A stretch of 10,308 nt of DNA from contig CAJUSB010000046.1 in the NCBI GenBank assembly GCA_910589115.1, forward strand, positions 1 to 10,308, written 5' to 3'. The notes below the pieces were generated by a model. That model saw only the letters and a list, made by a program, of their open reading frames with translations, did not search any database and was not told the DNA's origin. Below, in pieces: positions 1 to 6,402 of the stretch. The number at the start of each line of letters is the position of its first letter. The first letter of the stretch is position 1. The DNA is from an uncultured Clostridia bacterium. Lineage in GTDB: Bacteria > Bacillota > Clostridia > Oscillospirales > Butyricicoccaceae. The position numbers were made by a program, and so were the translations under genes.

Positions 1-71
1 AGTCCCAACGTACTGCATATGGTAATTTCCGGAAAGTAAATGCTGTTGCCCTGGTGTTCCGAACAGGTCTA
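1..71. other. left-edge segment without a recognisable gene
   Basis: No start-to-stop gene can be supported here. Reading from base 1 in the first frame gives a 12-codon stretch (SPNVLHMVISGK) that stops at 37-39. This could be the C-terminus of an upstream + strand gene, but it is too short to identify. The third frame stays open to the TAA at 135-137 but runs through the but promoter, so it is unlikely to be coding. Confidence 0.2.
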
Positions 72-100
72 TTGACGAAATGCCTCCGGGGTGATACAAT
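72..100 (+). promoter_or_regulatory. sigma-A promoter of the but gene
   Basis: The -35 hexamer TTGACG (72-77) and -10 hexamer TACAAT (95-100) are separated by exactly 17 bp. A TG one base upstream of the -10 (92-93) makes it an extended -10 promoter. Transcription should start near 107, giving an untranslated leader of about 100 nt before the ATG at 208. The match to the vegetative consensus suggests strong constitutive expression, which suits a main energy-metabolism enzyme. Confidence 0.8.
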
Positions 101-147
101 AAAAGCGGAAGAATCAGGCAAATTCCTAAAAAAATAAGATAGGCGGT

Positions 148-176
148 CTGGAAACGGTGAAAATGAATGTTTCCGG
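148..176 (+). other. leader hairpin before but
   Basis: CTGGAAAC (148-155) can pair with GTTTCCGG (169-176), including one T-G wobble, around a 13-nt loop. It lies in the 5' leader, 17 nt before the Shine-Dalgarno of but. It covers the upstream in-frame GTG (157) and ATG (163), which have no good ribosome binding site. It may affect mRNA stability or be chance; I recognise no known riboswitch fold. Confidence 0.3.
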
Positions 177-207
177 CCGGGCCTATGGAACTGGGAGGAC
201 GGTTTTC

Positions 208-1548
208 ATGGATTTTCGGGCTATGTATCAGGACAAGCTGACCACGGCAGAAAAGGCTGCTGCGGTGGTAAACAGCGGGGACTGGGTTGACTTTGGCTGG
301 GCGACCACAACGCCGGTTGCGCTCGACCGGGCGCTGGCGGCGCGCATGGGGGAACTCACTGACGTGAACTTCCTGGGCGGCATTGTTATGCGTCCGCTTG
401 AGCTTTTTAAGCTGGAGGATGCTGCCAGCCATTTCAGCTGGAATTCCTGGCATATGTCGGGCATAGAGCGTAAGATGTGCGCTTCCGGCGTTGCATTTTA
501 TAATGCGCTTCGGTATTCTGAATTGCCCCGTTATTATCGGGAGCACCGCGGACAGGTGGACGTTGCAATGTTCCAGGTCGCGCCGATGGATGCGCACGGC
601 TGGTTCAACTTTGGTTTGAGTGCATCGCATATGCGTGCGGTCTGTGATTGTGCGGATAAAATTATTGTGGAAGTCAATGAAAATATGCCCCGTTGCCTGG
701 GTGGCATGGAGAATGGTGTGCATATTTCTGAAGTTGACATGATTGTGGACGGCGGCAGTCCGGCGCTGGATATCATGGGCGCGGCAGCTCCGACAGAGGT
801 TGATGAAGCGGTTGCCAAGCTGATCGTGGAAGAGATCCCGAACGGCGCGTGCCTCCAGCTGGGCATTGGCGGTATGCCGAATGCAGTTGGTTCATTGATT
901 GCGCAGTCCGATCTGCGGAACCTCGGCGTACATACGGAAATGTATGTGGATGCATTTGTCGATATTGCGATGGCGGGCAAGATTAACGGTTCAAGAAAAT
1001 CAATTGACCGTGGACGGCAGGCATTTGCATTTGGCGCAGGCACCAAAAAGCTGTATGATTATGTCAATGATAATCCCGAGGTAATGAGCGCCCCGGTCAG
1101 TTATACGAATGATGCGCGTGTTGTAGCGCAGATTGATAATTTCATGTCGATAAACAACGCTGTAGATGTTGACTTGTTCGGACAGGTCAATGCAGAATCG
1201 GCAGGTACCCGTCAGATTTCCGGCGCGGGCGGACAGCTGGACTTTGTACTGGGCGCATATCTTTCAAACGGTGGTAAGAGCTTTATCTGCCTGTCCTCTA
1301 CCTTCAAGGGCAAGGATGGCAGCCTGCATAGCCGTATCGTCCCTACGCTGACGAATGGATCGGTTGTGACCGATGCCCGGCCCAATGTCCACTGGCTTGT
1401 TACCGAGTATGGTAAGGTATGTCTCAAGGGCCGGACTGCTTGGGAGCGTGCGGAGGCGCTGATTTCGATCGCGCACCCGGATTTCCGCGACCAGCTGATC
1501 CAGGATGCTGAAAAAATGCATATCTGGCGTCGTTCCAACAAAAAATAA
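208..1548 (+). CDS. but: butyryl-CoA:acetate CoA-transferase
   Basis: This cytoplasmic enzyme moves CoA from butyryl-CoA to acetate, giving butyrate and acetyl-CoA, the last step of butyrate fermentation in many gut Clostridia. The 446-residue product is the usual length for the acetyl-CoA hydrolase/transferase family. Visible family features are the N-terminal MDFRAMYQDKLTT, the block FSWNSWHMSGIERK (about residues 76-89), the Gly-rich loop LGIGGMP (218-224) and HTEMYVDAF, whose Glu244 aligns with the catalytic glutamate that forms the glutamyl-CoA intermediate (Glu238 in 4-hydroxybutyrate CoA-transferase). The C-terminal NGSVVTDARPNVHW and DAEKMHIWRRSN are also typical. The start at 208 is chosen because GGGAGG (193-198) sits 9 nt before it and because family members begin MDFR; an in-frame GTG at 157 lacks such a site. 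The closest alternative is 4-hydroxybutyrate CoA-transferase, but the overall sequence resembles remembered But proteins of Roseburia and Faecalibacterium. No neighbouring gene belongs to the butyryl-CoA pathway, so it stands alone. Confidence 0.9.
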   Translation: MDFRAMYQDKLTTAEKAAAVVNSGDWVDFGWATTTPVALDRALAARMGELTDVNFLGGIVMRPLELFKLEDAASHFSWNSWHMSGIERKMCASGVAFYNALRYSELPRYYREHRGQVDVAMFQVAPMDAHGWFNFGLSASHMRAVCDCADKIIVEVNENMPRCLGGMENGVHISEVDMIVDGGSPALDIMGAAAPTEVDEAVAKLIVEEIPNGACLQLGIGGMPNAVGSLIAQSDLRNLGVHTEMYVDAFVDIAMAGKINGSRKSIDRGRQAFAFGAGTKKLYDYVNDNPEVMSAPVSYTNDARVVAQIDNFMSINNAVDVDLFGQVNAESAGTRQISGAGGQLDFVLGAYLSNGGKSFICLSSTFKGKDGSLHSRIVPTLTNGSVVTDARPNVHWLVTEYGKVCLKGRTAWERAEALISIAHPDFRDQLIQDAEKMHIWRRSNKK

Positions 1549-1583
1549 TAGCCTGTTATATCGTTCAAAAGTGCCGGTTGGGT

Positions 1584-1612
1584 TTGCAAATTGATGCTCC
1601 CTATGGTATAAT
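1584..1612 (+). promoter_or_regulatory. extended -10 promoter of the asp23-like gene
   Basis: TTGCAA (1584-1589) and a perfect TATAAT (1607-1612) are spaced 17 bp apart, and TG at 1604-1605 completes an extended -10. Transcription would start near 1619, leaving a leader of only about 20 nt. It lies 36 bp after the but stop codon. No intrinsic terminator is visible between the two genes, so read-through from but may add to expression. Confidence 0.8.
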
Positions 1613-1640
1613 GAGCGCATAAAGGAGCGTGATTGCAAGA

Positions 1641-2045
1641 ATGGCAGATCATAAATCGTATTGGTCGACGACCGGCGATCAGGGGACGATTAAAATTTCT
1701 GAGGATGTCGTCGCTTCCATTGCCGCGCTGACTACCGCAGAGACGGATGGTGTAGCCGGACTTTATTCCAGCTTTACCAGCGAGCTTGCCGGGTTGCTCG
1801 GCAAGAAGAATATGGCAAAGGGTGTACGGGTCGAGTTTGTCGGCGAGGATGCAGTGATGTTGGAAATTGGATTCCTTGCCCGGTTCGGCTGCCCGATTCG
1901 TGAGGTTGCGAAAAACGTGCAGGAAAATGTGCGTTCAGCGGTCAAGTCCATGACCGGACTTGATACCACTGCGGTAAATATCCATGTTGGGGGCGTAACC
2001 TTTGACGCCCCGGAAGCGCCTGCCCCGGCTGCGGAACAGGCCTGA
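1641..2045 (+). CDS. Asp23/Gls24 family envelope stress protein
   Basis: The 134-residue product is a full-length, single-domain member of the Asp23/Gls24 (DUF322) family. Characteristic stretches are GTIKISEDVVASIAALTTAETDGVAGL near the N-terminus, KGVRVEFVGEDAVMLEIGFLARFG in the middle, and VQENVRSAVKSMTGLDTTAVNIHVGGV near the C-terminus, followed by an Ala/Pro/Glu-rich tail. Family members are small soluble proteins, linked to cell-envelope homeostasis and alkaline or general stress in Firmicutes and often held at the membrane by a partner; no such partner is seen here. The start is uncertain: AAAGGAG (1621-1627) is 13 nt from the ATG at 1641 but only 1 nt from an in-frame GTG at 1629. ATG gives the conventional family N-terminus and is preferred. 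The gene is monocistronic, with its own promoter and terminator. Confidence 0.88.
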   Translation: MADHKSYWSTTGDQGTIKISEDVVASIAALTTAETDGVAGLYSSFTSELAGLLGKKNMAKGVRVEFVGEDAVMLEIGFLARFGCPIREVAKNVQENVRSAVKSMTGLDTTAVNIHVGGVTFDAPEAPAPAAEQA

Positions 2046-2060
2046 TAAGAAACTATCAAA

Positions 2061-2096
2061 ATGCCGTCTGGGAAGGGATTCCCGGACGGCATTTTT
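2061..2096 (+). terminator. intrinsic terminator of the asp23-like gene
   Basis: ATGCCGTCTGGGAA (2061-2074) pairs with TTCCCGGACGGCAT (2079-2092), a 14-bp stem with one T-G wobble and a GGGA tetraloop. A T-run (2092-2096) follows at once, 15 nt after the stop codon. This is a textbook rho-independent terminator. Confidence 0.92.
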
Positions 2097-2154
2097 CCGG
2101 CCCGGGGGCTGGAGCTTTTCCGCTGGAAATCTGCCTGTAAATTTTATAAAAGTG

Positions 2155-2184
2155 CTGGCATTTTGCAGAAAAATAGTGTATACT
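2155..2184 (+). promoter_or_regulatory. probable promoter of the HIT-family gene
   Basis: TATACT (2179-2184) is a good -10. The best -35 is CTGGCA (2155-2160; four of six consensus bases) at 18 bp. A TTGCAG at 2163-2168 looks better but would leave only 10 bp. Transcription would start near 2191, at the edge of the inverted repeat 2194-2211. Confidence 0.5.
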
Positions 2185-2193
2185 GGAAATACC

Positions 2194-2211
2194 ATCCGCA
2201 TATAAGCGGAT
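2194..2211. repeat. short inverted repeat in the HIT-gene leader
   Basis: ATCCGC (2194-2199) and GCGGAT (2206-2211) form a perfect 6-bp dyad around ATATAA. It begins about 10 bp after the -10 box, so it could be an operator at the transcription start or a 5'-end hairpin stabilising the mRNA. A 6-bp dyad can also arise by chance. Confidence 0.4.
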
Positions 2212-2248
2212 AAGGCATGGATTTTATGATTATGAAGGAGTGTTTATT

Positions 2249-2689
2249 ATGGCAAAGGCACCCGGCTGCTTCTACTGCGAGGAGCACCATGAAAAGCGCG
2301 ACAGCATTATGTATCTGGTAGGCAAAATGTCAACCGGCACCCTGTACCTGTTCCGTGACCAGTCCCACAAGGGCCGCTGCGTCCTGGCACTTGACGACCA
2401 TAAGAAGGAAATTTTCGAGCTGAGCGACGGCCAGCGTGCAGGCATTATCAACGATGTCGCAAAGGTTGCCGAAGCGATTAAAAAGCTGTGGGGCTGCAAT
2501 AAGATCAATATCGGTTCCTTTGGCGATACCAATCCGCACCTGCATTTCCACCTCGTCCCCAAGTATGAGGGCGGTTTGGATTTCGGCGGCGGCTTTACGA
2601 TTACCCGCGCGGATGATGACCAGGTCGTTCTCGACAAGGCCGAATATGATTCCATGATTGCGGCCCTGAAAGCAGAATTGGGCCTTTGA
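2249..2689 (+). CDS. HIT-family (histidine triad) nucleotide hydrolase/transferase
   Basis: The histidine triad signature HLHFHLVP (His97, His99, His101) lies near the C-terminus of this 146-residue protein. In the family the middle histidine, here His99, attacks the alpha-phosphate of a nucleotide substrate. An N-terminal Cys7-x-x-Cys10 is typical of bacterial HIT proteins and may bind zinc with downstream histidines. Family members hydrolyse nucleoside phosphoramidates, dinucleoside polyphosphates such as Ap4A, or adenylylated by-products; the exact substrate here cannot be told from sequence. The protein is soluble and cytoplasmic, with no signal peptide or membrane segment. AAGGAG (2235-2240) lies 8 nt before the ATG at 2249, which makes this start much better than the in-frame GTG at 2240. 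It has its own promoter and appears monocistronic. Confidence 0.9.
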   Translation: MAKAPGCFYCEEHHEKRDSIMYLVGKMSTGTLYLFRDQSHKGRCVLALDDHKKEIFELSDGQRAGIINDVAKVAEAIKKLWGCNKINIGSFGDTNPHLHFHLVPKYEGGLDFGGGFTITRADDDQVVLDKAEYDSMIAALKAELGL

Positions 2690-2707
2690 TCCGTATCATA
2701 ACGACAT

Positions 2708-2749
2708 ATAAAAAGAAACAGGGCAGGCATAGGAATATGCCTGCCCTGT
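2708..2749 (-). terminator. convergent terminator between the HIT gene and the surface-protein operon
   Basis: ACAGGGCAGGCATA (2718-2731) and TATGCCTGCCCTGT (2736-2749) form a perfect 14-bp stem with a GGAA loop. The A-rich run just left of it (2708-2717) reads as a T-tract on the - strand, so it best fits an intrinsic terminator for the leftward operon. It lies 207 nt beyond that operon's last stop codon. In the + direction the stem starts 28 nt after the HIT stop but has no T-run, so it may only partly end HIT transcripts. Confidence 0.75.
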
Positions 2750-2782
2750 CTATTCCACCATTCAGGTGTCCACCGAACAAAA

Positions 2783-2946
2783 CCACCCTGCCCGCCGTCC
2801 TTTTGGCGGGCAGGGCAGTACGCATGTGCAGCTGTAACCGCACCCATTCCCCGCCGCAGCGGAGAAAAAGCTTTTAGTCCATTTTTTCTCGAAAAAATGG
2901 CGGGTGCAGGGCAGAGCCCTGCCGCTGCCCGCGTAGGGCCGCCCAC
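2783..2946 (+). repeat. composite multi-hairpin intergenic repeat, copy R1
   Basis: Non-coding GC-rich stretch between the convergent HIT and surface-protein genes. In + orientation it holds five hairpins in order. (a) CCCTGCCCGCC/GGCGGGCAGGG at 2786-2815, loop GTCCTTTT. (b) CCGC/GCGG at 2851-2862, loop CGCA. (c) CCATTTTTT/AAAAAATGG at 2879-2900, loop CTCG. (d) GCAGGGC/GCCCTGC at 2906-2922, loop AGA. (e) GCCC/GGGC at 2927-2939, loop GCGTA. A palindromic AAAAGCTTTT (2866-2875) joins b and c. The first 35 bases are identical to copy R3 at 10064-10098, and the b-c-d part aligns with copy R2 on the other strand. No reading frame is kept. If the terminator at 2708-2749 is used, the copy is transcribed antisense within the operon's 3' UTR. 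Confidence 0.85.
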
Positions 2947-2955
2947 GTAAGCGTA

Positions 2956-5900
2956 TCAACGCACACACTCCGGAGCGCGGTCCTGATGGGGGGCTGTGCG
3001 GTGTTTCTTCCTGCGGCGGCGGATGATTGCTGCAAGCGCCAGCACCGCGATTCCAGCCGCGAGAAGGAGCACCAGAGGGTAGTTTGCTTGGCTGCTGAGG
3101 CAGAAGATCGCTTCGTCGCCGTCAATGGAAAAGACCAGGTAACTGCCGTCCCGGACGCTGTCCGTCTTGTACCAGCGGCCCTCCTTTGCCAGCCAGACCG
3201 TGTTGTCACCCTCTGCGGCAAGAGCACGCAGGATGTGCCCGCTGCGGCTGCTGTTCGGACAGTGCGCCGCTTTCGCCTGAAAGGCTTCGCCTGGGGCACT
3301 GTCCGGCGCAGAGGTGGCCGGACCCATCACAAGTGAAGAATTCCGGTCAAATTCACCCTCCGCCAGCAGGAGCGGCTTGCCGTCCCGTTCCTCCGCACTT
3401 TCCAGTACCGTGATGAAAGGGGTGTAAACAGCTTCAACCGTTTTATTGGCACGCAGATTGCTGAAATCGTTATCTGACCATTCGCCAAATTGCCCGTCCC
3501 GCGCAGGAAGCTCCGGAATGGTTTCCAGGCTTTCCCCAAAGCTGACGGAAGCCTCTTCCAACACCGTGCCATCAACAAGGAAAGTCACAGTAAAGCGCCG
3601 GAATGCGTCAGGCAGGTTTTCCGCAGCCAACAGGGTGTCGTAACTGACAGGCTCGGCCTTGCCCGCATAGCTGACGCCATCAATCGCCCCCAGTACATCA
3701 TCAACAAAAAGATTGCCGGACAGAACGCCGTCCGCATCGCCCGCAACCGCCCCAACGCATTCGCCGGAAGCCGTGAGCGGCGCCAGCACCCGGCAGCCGG
3801 ACAGGTCATGCGCAAAGCCAGCGACCCCACCTACATAGTCCTCGCCGGTAAGGGCGCATTTTACCCAGCTGTCGCGGATTGCTGCATAAGATGCCCCTGC
3901 GATGCCGCCGACATATGTGCCGTCCGTGCTTGCAACCGGCCCATACGATTCACAGGAAGAGACACGCCCTAAATCCATACGCCCGACAATGCCGCCGGCA
4001 TGGTTCTTTTTTGCGGTGATTTCGCCTTCGTTACGGCAGCCAGTCACTACTGCACGGGTTTGATAGCTGAAATTCGCAGACCGCCGTCCGGCGCTGCTGA
4101 TATCATCTTCCGGGTCAAGATCGTATTCGACTGCCATTGCACCTGCAATGCCGCCTACATCTACATCGCCTTCAACCGTGCCGCGATTCACTGCATGAGA
4201 AACGCGGCCCTGGCTGCCGCCGTCGTCCTTGTCGGAAACGTCTTCAATCCGTTCTTTCTCTTCATCCCGGTCAAGGATGTCATCGTATCCGTCCATCAGC
4301 AAACCGCTGATAACGCCCAGCTGGTCATTGACTGCCTCTGCGGTGTTGTGCAGCCGGTCGCCTGAACCGCGTAAATCGGTGCGCAGGCCGGTTGTTTCGT
4401 TGGATATAATATCCAGCGCGTCAAAAATGCGGTCAGCAGTTGAGGTGTATTCGCTGTTCAGGGCGGGGATTTCCAGAATGGAGTCACTGGCGAGCTCTTC
4501 CGAAAGCGATTCCAGCCCATCGGCGGCTTTTTTTGCAGCGTCCATTGCTGTCCCCAGGATTGTGAAAGCATTGGTCATGCCGGACAGGATGCCGTCCAGC
4601 TCGTCAGAAAGGATTTCCAGATTGTCAAATGCGCCGTTTACATCAAAGGAAGCACGGCGCAGGGCTTCCAGCGCGTCTGCGCCGGACAGAGTACCATCAC
4701 GCAGGTGTGAAAGGCTTTGCCGCAGACGGTCACGCAGGCCAGGCCCTTCATTGCCGTGCAGCAAGCCGGAAAGCCCATCCCACAGTGCGCCGACCGCGTC
4801 CGCTGCCTGCCGGAAAGCATCCCCTAACGCTTTCAGCTTTGCCGGAAGGTCACCGGGGATGATTGCGCCCGCATCTCCCAAACGATCCAGTATCCCGGCA
4901 AGCTCGGCCGGGGCAGCCCCAGCATTGCCAAGCGCCTGTTTCAGTGCTTCGATTGCCTGCGACATCTGTTCGATTGCGGCATCCATCGCGTCACGGTCGC
5001 CCGGGCTGCTGCGCAGCGCAAGGAGCGCTTCGTGCACATCCCGCAGAGCGGTCCGCAGGCTGTCCATGGCATCCCCCATGCGGTCAAATGCGGCGCGTCC
5101 ATCGGCTGCGGCTTCCTTGCCCCAGACCGTGGACTGATCCATATTGTCAAACAGGTCGCTCACCTGCCGGAACGCATCTCCCAAGCCTGCGCCGCTGTTG
5201 CTCAGGTCGCCGAATACCGGTTCCAGCCGGTCAAAGGTGCGCGTTGTGCGTGCACTTAATTCGTTCACCGTATCGACGGTGCCATTCAGAAAATCATTGG
5301 TCCAGCCGGAAATATCGTGTGCGCCGGTGCGCACCTGTTCCAGCTGTTCGGTCAGCGCGTCCGCGCGGACATTGACAAGGTCGCCGGTCAGTGAAGCTTC
5401 ATCCCCCAGCTGACGCAGCAGGCTGCGCAGGGTGTCCAGTTCGCCGTCCAGCTTTTGCAGCGAATCCTCAGAGAATTGCAGCAGGAGGAACGGTTCCAAC
5501 TGGCCTGCAATGCCGCCGACATCCTTCCGGCCGCGGACGGTGCCGGTATTGACGCAGCCGTCCAGCTGGCCGGACTGCCGTCCGACAATGCCGCCGACAT
5601 TGTAGCCGGTGTGCGGGTAGCCAATCGTGCCATAATTGGTGCAGCTTTGCAGGATACCGGAGGAAAAGCCCGCAATGCCGCCGGAGTCGGTGTGTGCGCG
5701 GACGTTTTCGGTGGAATTGACCTGCTCCCAGTTGAGGTCTGCCAGTGTGACGCTGACGGATTCCTCACGGGTATTGACCTGTGCGCGGTTTTCGCAGGAG
5801 ACGGCGGAGCCCAGGTTTTGCCCGGTGATGCCGCCGGTGTAATGTTCGCCGGAGATGATGCCGGTCACTTTGCAGGAGATCAGCTGGCCGGTGCCTTCGT

Positions 5901-6384
5901 TTACGCCTGCAATGCCGCCGATGTTGTTTTTTCCGGCGGCTGTGCCGGTGAAAGTGCAGTTTTGCAGGGTACCGAAATTTTGTCCGGCGATGCCTCCGGC
6001 CATGGAAGCGCTGCCGCCGGGGGTTATCTGTCCGGAGACCCGGAGGTCACGCACAGACGCGCTTTCCTGTACCGTGCGGAACAGGCCCTGCCGGGAGCCG
6101 TCCTGTGTCATAGACAGGCCGGAGATGATATGCCCACCACCTTCAAAGGTGCCGCCAAAGGTCGGAATCGGGTCAAAATCCACACCGGAAAGGTCAATAT
6201 CGGCGGCTAGGATTACGGTTTTTCCCTGTGACCACGTGTCAAGCGTGCACTTGTGTGAGAAGTCGCAGAGCTGTTCCGCCGTTTTCAGTTCGATGCGCGC
6301 AGGGTATTCCGCTGCGCTGGCGGGCAGCAGGCCGAGCAGCAGGGTTGCCGAAAGGCAGGCTGCAAGGGTGCGTTTCAGGTTCAT
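2956..6384 (-). CDS. GLUG-repeat cell-surface protein with helical insert and C-terminal membrane anchor
   Basis: The 1142-residue protein begins with a signal peptide (KR at 4-5, hydrophobic core 7-20, cleavage likely after ASA or SAA around 24-25). Six GLUG-type repeats follow, with GGIAG-like cores at about 130, 156, 184, 235, 264 and 290, a pattern expected to form beta-strand/solenoid structure. Residues about 298-722 are Leu/Ala/Asp-rich, predicted helical and coiled-coil, with no GLUG core; LGDAFRQ occurs at 401 and again at 520. A second GLUG block has cores near 744, 797, 826, 852 and 878. An InlB-B-like beta repeat (about 931-989) begins FTVTFLVDG. A hydrophobic helix at 1103-1121 is followed by RRRRKK, so the chain is outside and the tail in the cytoplasm. 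No LPXTG is present. The ATG overlaps the exporter stop codon and AAAGGAGG lies 10 nt upstream. Co-expression suggests it assists the MMPL exporter or forms a surface scaffold. The function is unknown; this is inference. Confidence 0.85.
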   Translation of the reverse strand: MNLKRTLAACLSATLLLGLLPASAAEYPARIELKTAEQLCDFSHKCTLDTWSQGKTVILAADIDLSGVDFDPIPTFGGTFEGGGHIISGLSMTQDGSRQGLFRTVQESASVRDLRVSGQITPGGSASMAGGIAGQNFGTLQNCTFTGTAAGKNNIGGIAGVNEGTGQLISCKVTGIISGEHYTGGITGQNLGSAVSCENRAQVNTREESVSVTLADLNWEQVNSTENVRAHTDSGGIAGFSSGILQSCTNYGTIGYPHTGYNVGGIVGRQSGQLDGCVNTGTVRGRKDVGGIAGQLEPFLLLQFSEDSLQKLDGELDTLRSLLRQLGDEASLTGDLVNVRADALTEQLEQVRTGAHDISGWTNDFLNGTVDTVNELSARTTRTFDRLEPVFGDLSNSGAGLGDAFRQVSDLFDNMDQSTVWGKEAAADGRAAFDRMGDAMDSLRTALRDVHEALLALRSSPGDRDAMDAAIEQMSQAIEALKQALGNAGAAPAELAGILDRLGDAGAIIPGDLPAKLKALGDAFRQAADAVGALWDGLSGLLHGNEGPGLRDRLRQSLSHLRDGTLSGADALEALRRASFDVNGAFDNLEILSDELDGILSGMTNAFTILGTAMDAAKKAADGLESLSEELASDSILEIPALNSEYTSTADRIFDALDIISNETTGLRTDLRGSGDRLHNTAEAVNDQLGVISGLLMDGYDDILDRDEEKERIEDVSDKDDGGSQGRVSHAVNRGTVEGDVDVGGIAGAMAVEYDLDPEDDISSAGRRSANFSYQTRAVVTGCRNEGEITAKKNHAGGIVGRMDLGRVSSCESYGPVASTDGTYVGGIAGASYAAIRDSWVKCALTGEDYVGGVAGFAHDLSGCRVLAPLTASGECVGAVAGDADGVLSGNLFVDDVLGAIDGVSYAGKAEPVSYDTLLAAENLPDAFRRFTVTFLVDGTVLEEASVSFGESLETIPELPARDGQFGEWSDNDFSNLRANKTVEAVYTPFITVLESAEERDGKPLLLAEGEFDRNSSLVMGPATSAPDSAPGEAFQAKAAHCPNSSRSGHILRALAAEGDNTVWLAKEGRWYKTDSVRDGSYLVFSIDGDEAIFCLSSQANYPLVLLLAAGIAVLALAAIIRRRRKKHRTAPHQDRAPECVR

Positions 6385-6402
6385 TTCGATCTAGCCTCCT
6401 TT
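6381..6402 (-). promoter_or_regulatory. ATGA stop/start overlap and strong Shine-Dalgarno (translational coupling)
   Basis: On the - strand the exporter TGA (6383-6381) and surface-protein ATG (6384-6382) share bases as ATGA. A near-perfect Shine-Dalgarno AAAGGAGG (6402-6395) lies 10 nt before the ATG, inside the exporter coding sequence. This arrangement normally links translation of the two proteins and keeps their amounts related. Confidence 0.85.

Noticed and set aside
157..207. Upstream in-frame GTG/ATG starts for but
   Set aside because: No ribosome site precedes them and family proteins begin at the MDFR methionine (208), which has GGGAGG 9 nt upstream.
2783..2946. R1 considered as an insertion sequence or part of one
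   Set aside because: No transposase frame, no terminal inverted repeats spanning the unit and no target duplication were seen; it is a small non-autonomous or RNA-like element at most.
4229..5137. Long + strand open frame (302 codons) opposite the surface-protein helical region, and a similar one at 5455-6210
   Set aside because: Ser/Arg/Pro- or Gly/Ala-biased translation typical of antisense to Ala/Leu/Gly-rich coding DNA; the - strand frame is continuous, with signal peptide, GLUG cores and anchor.
6355..6366. LAAC at residues 7-10 of the surface protein considered as a lipoprotein lipobox
   Set aside because: The cysteine comes before, not after, the hydrophobic core, so a signal peptidase I site around residues 24-25 fits better.
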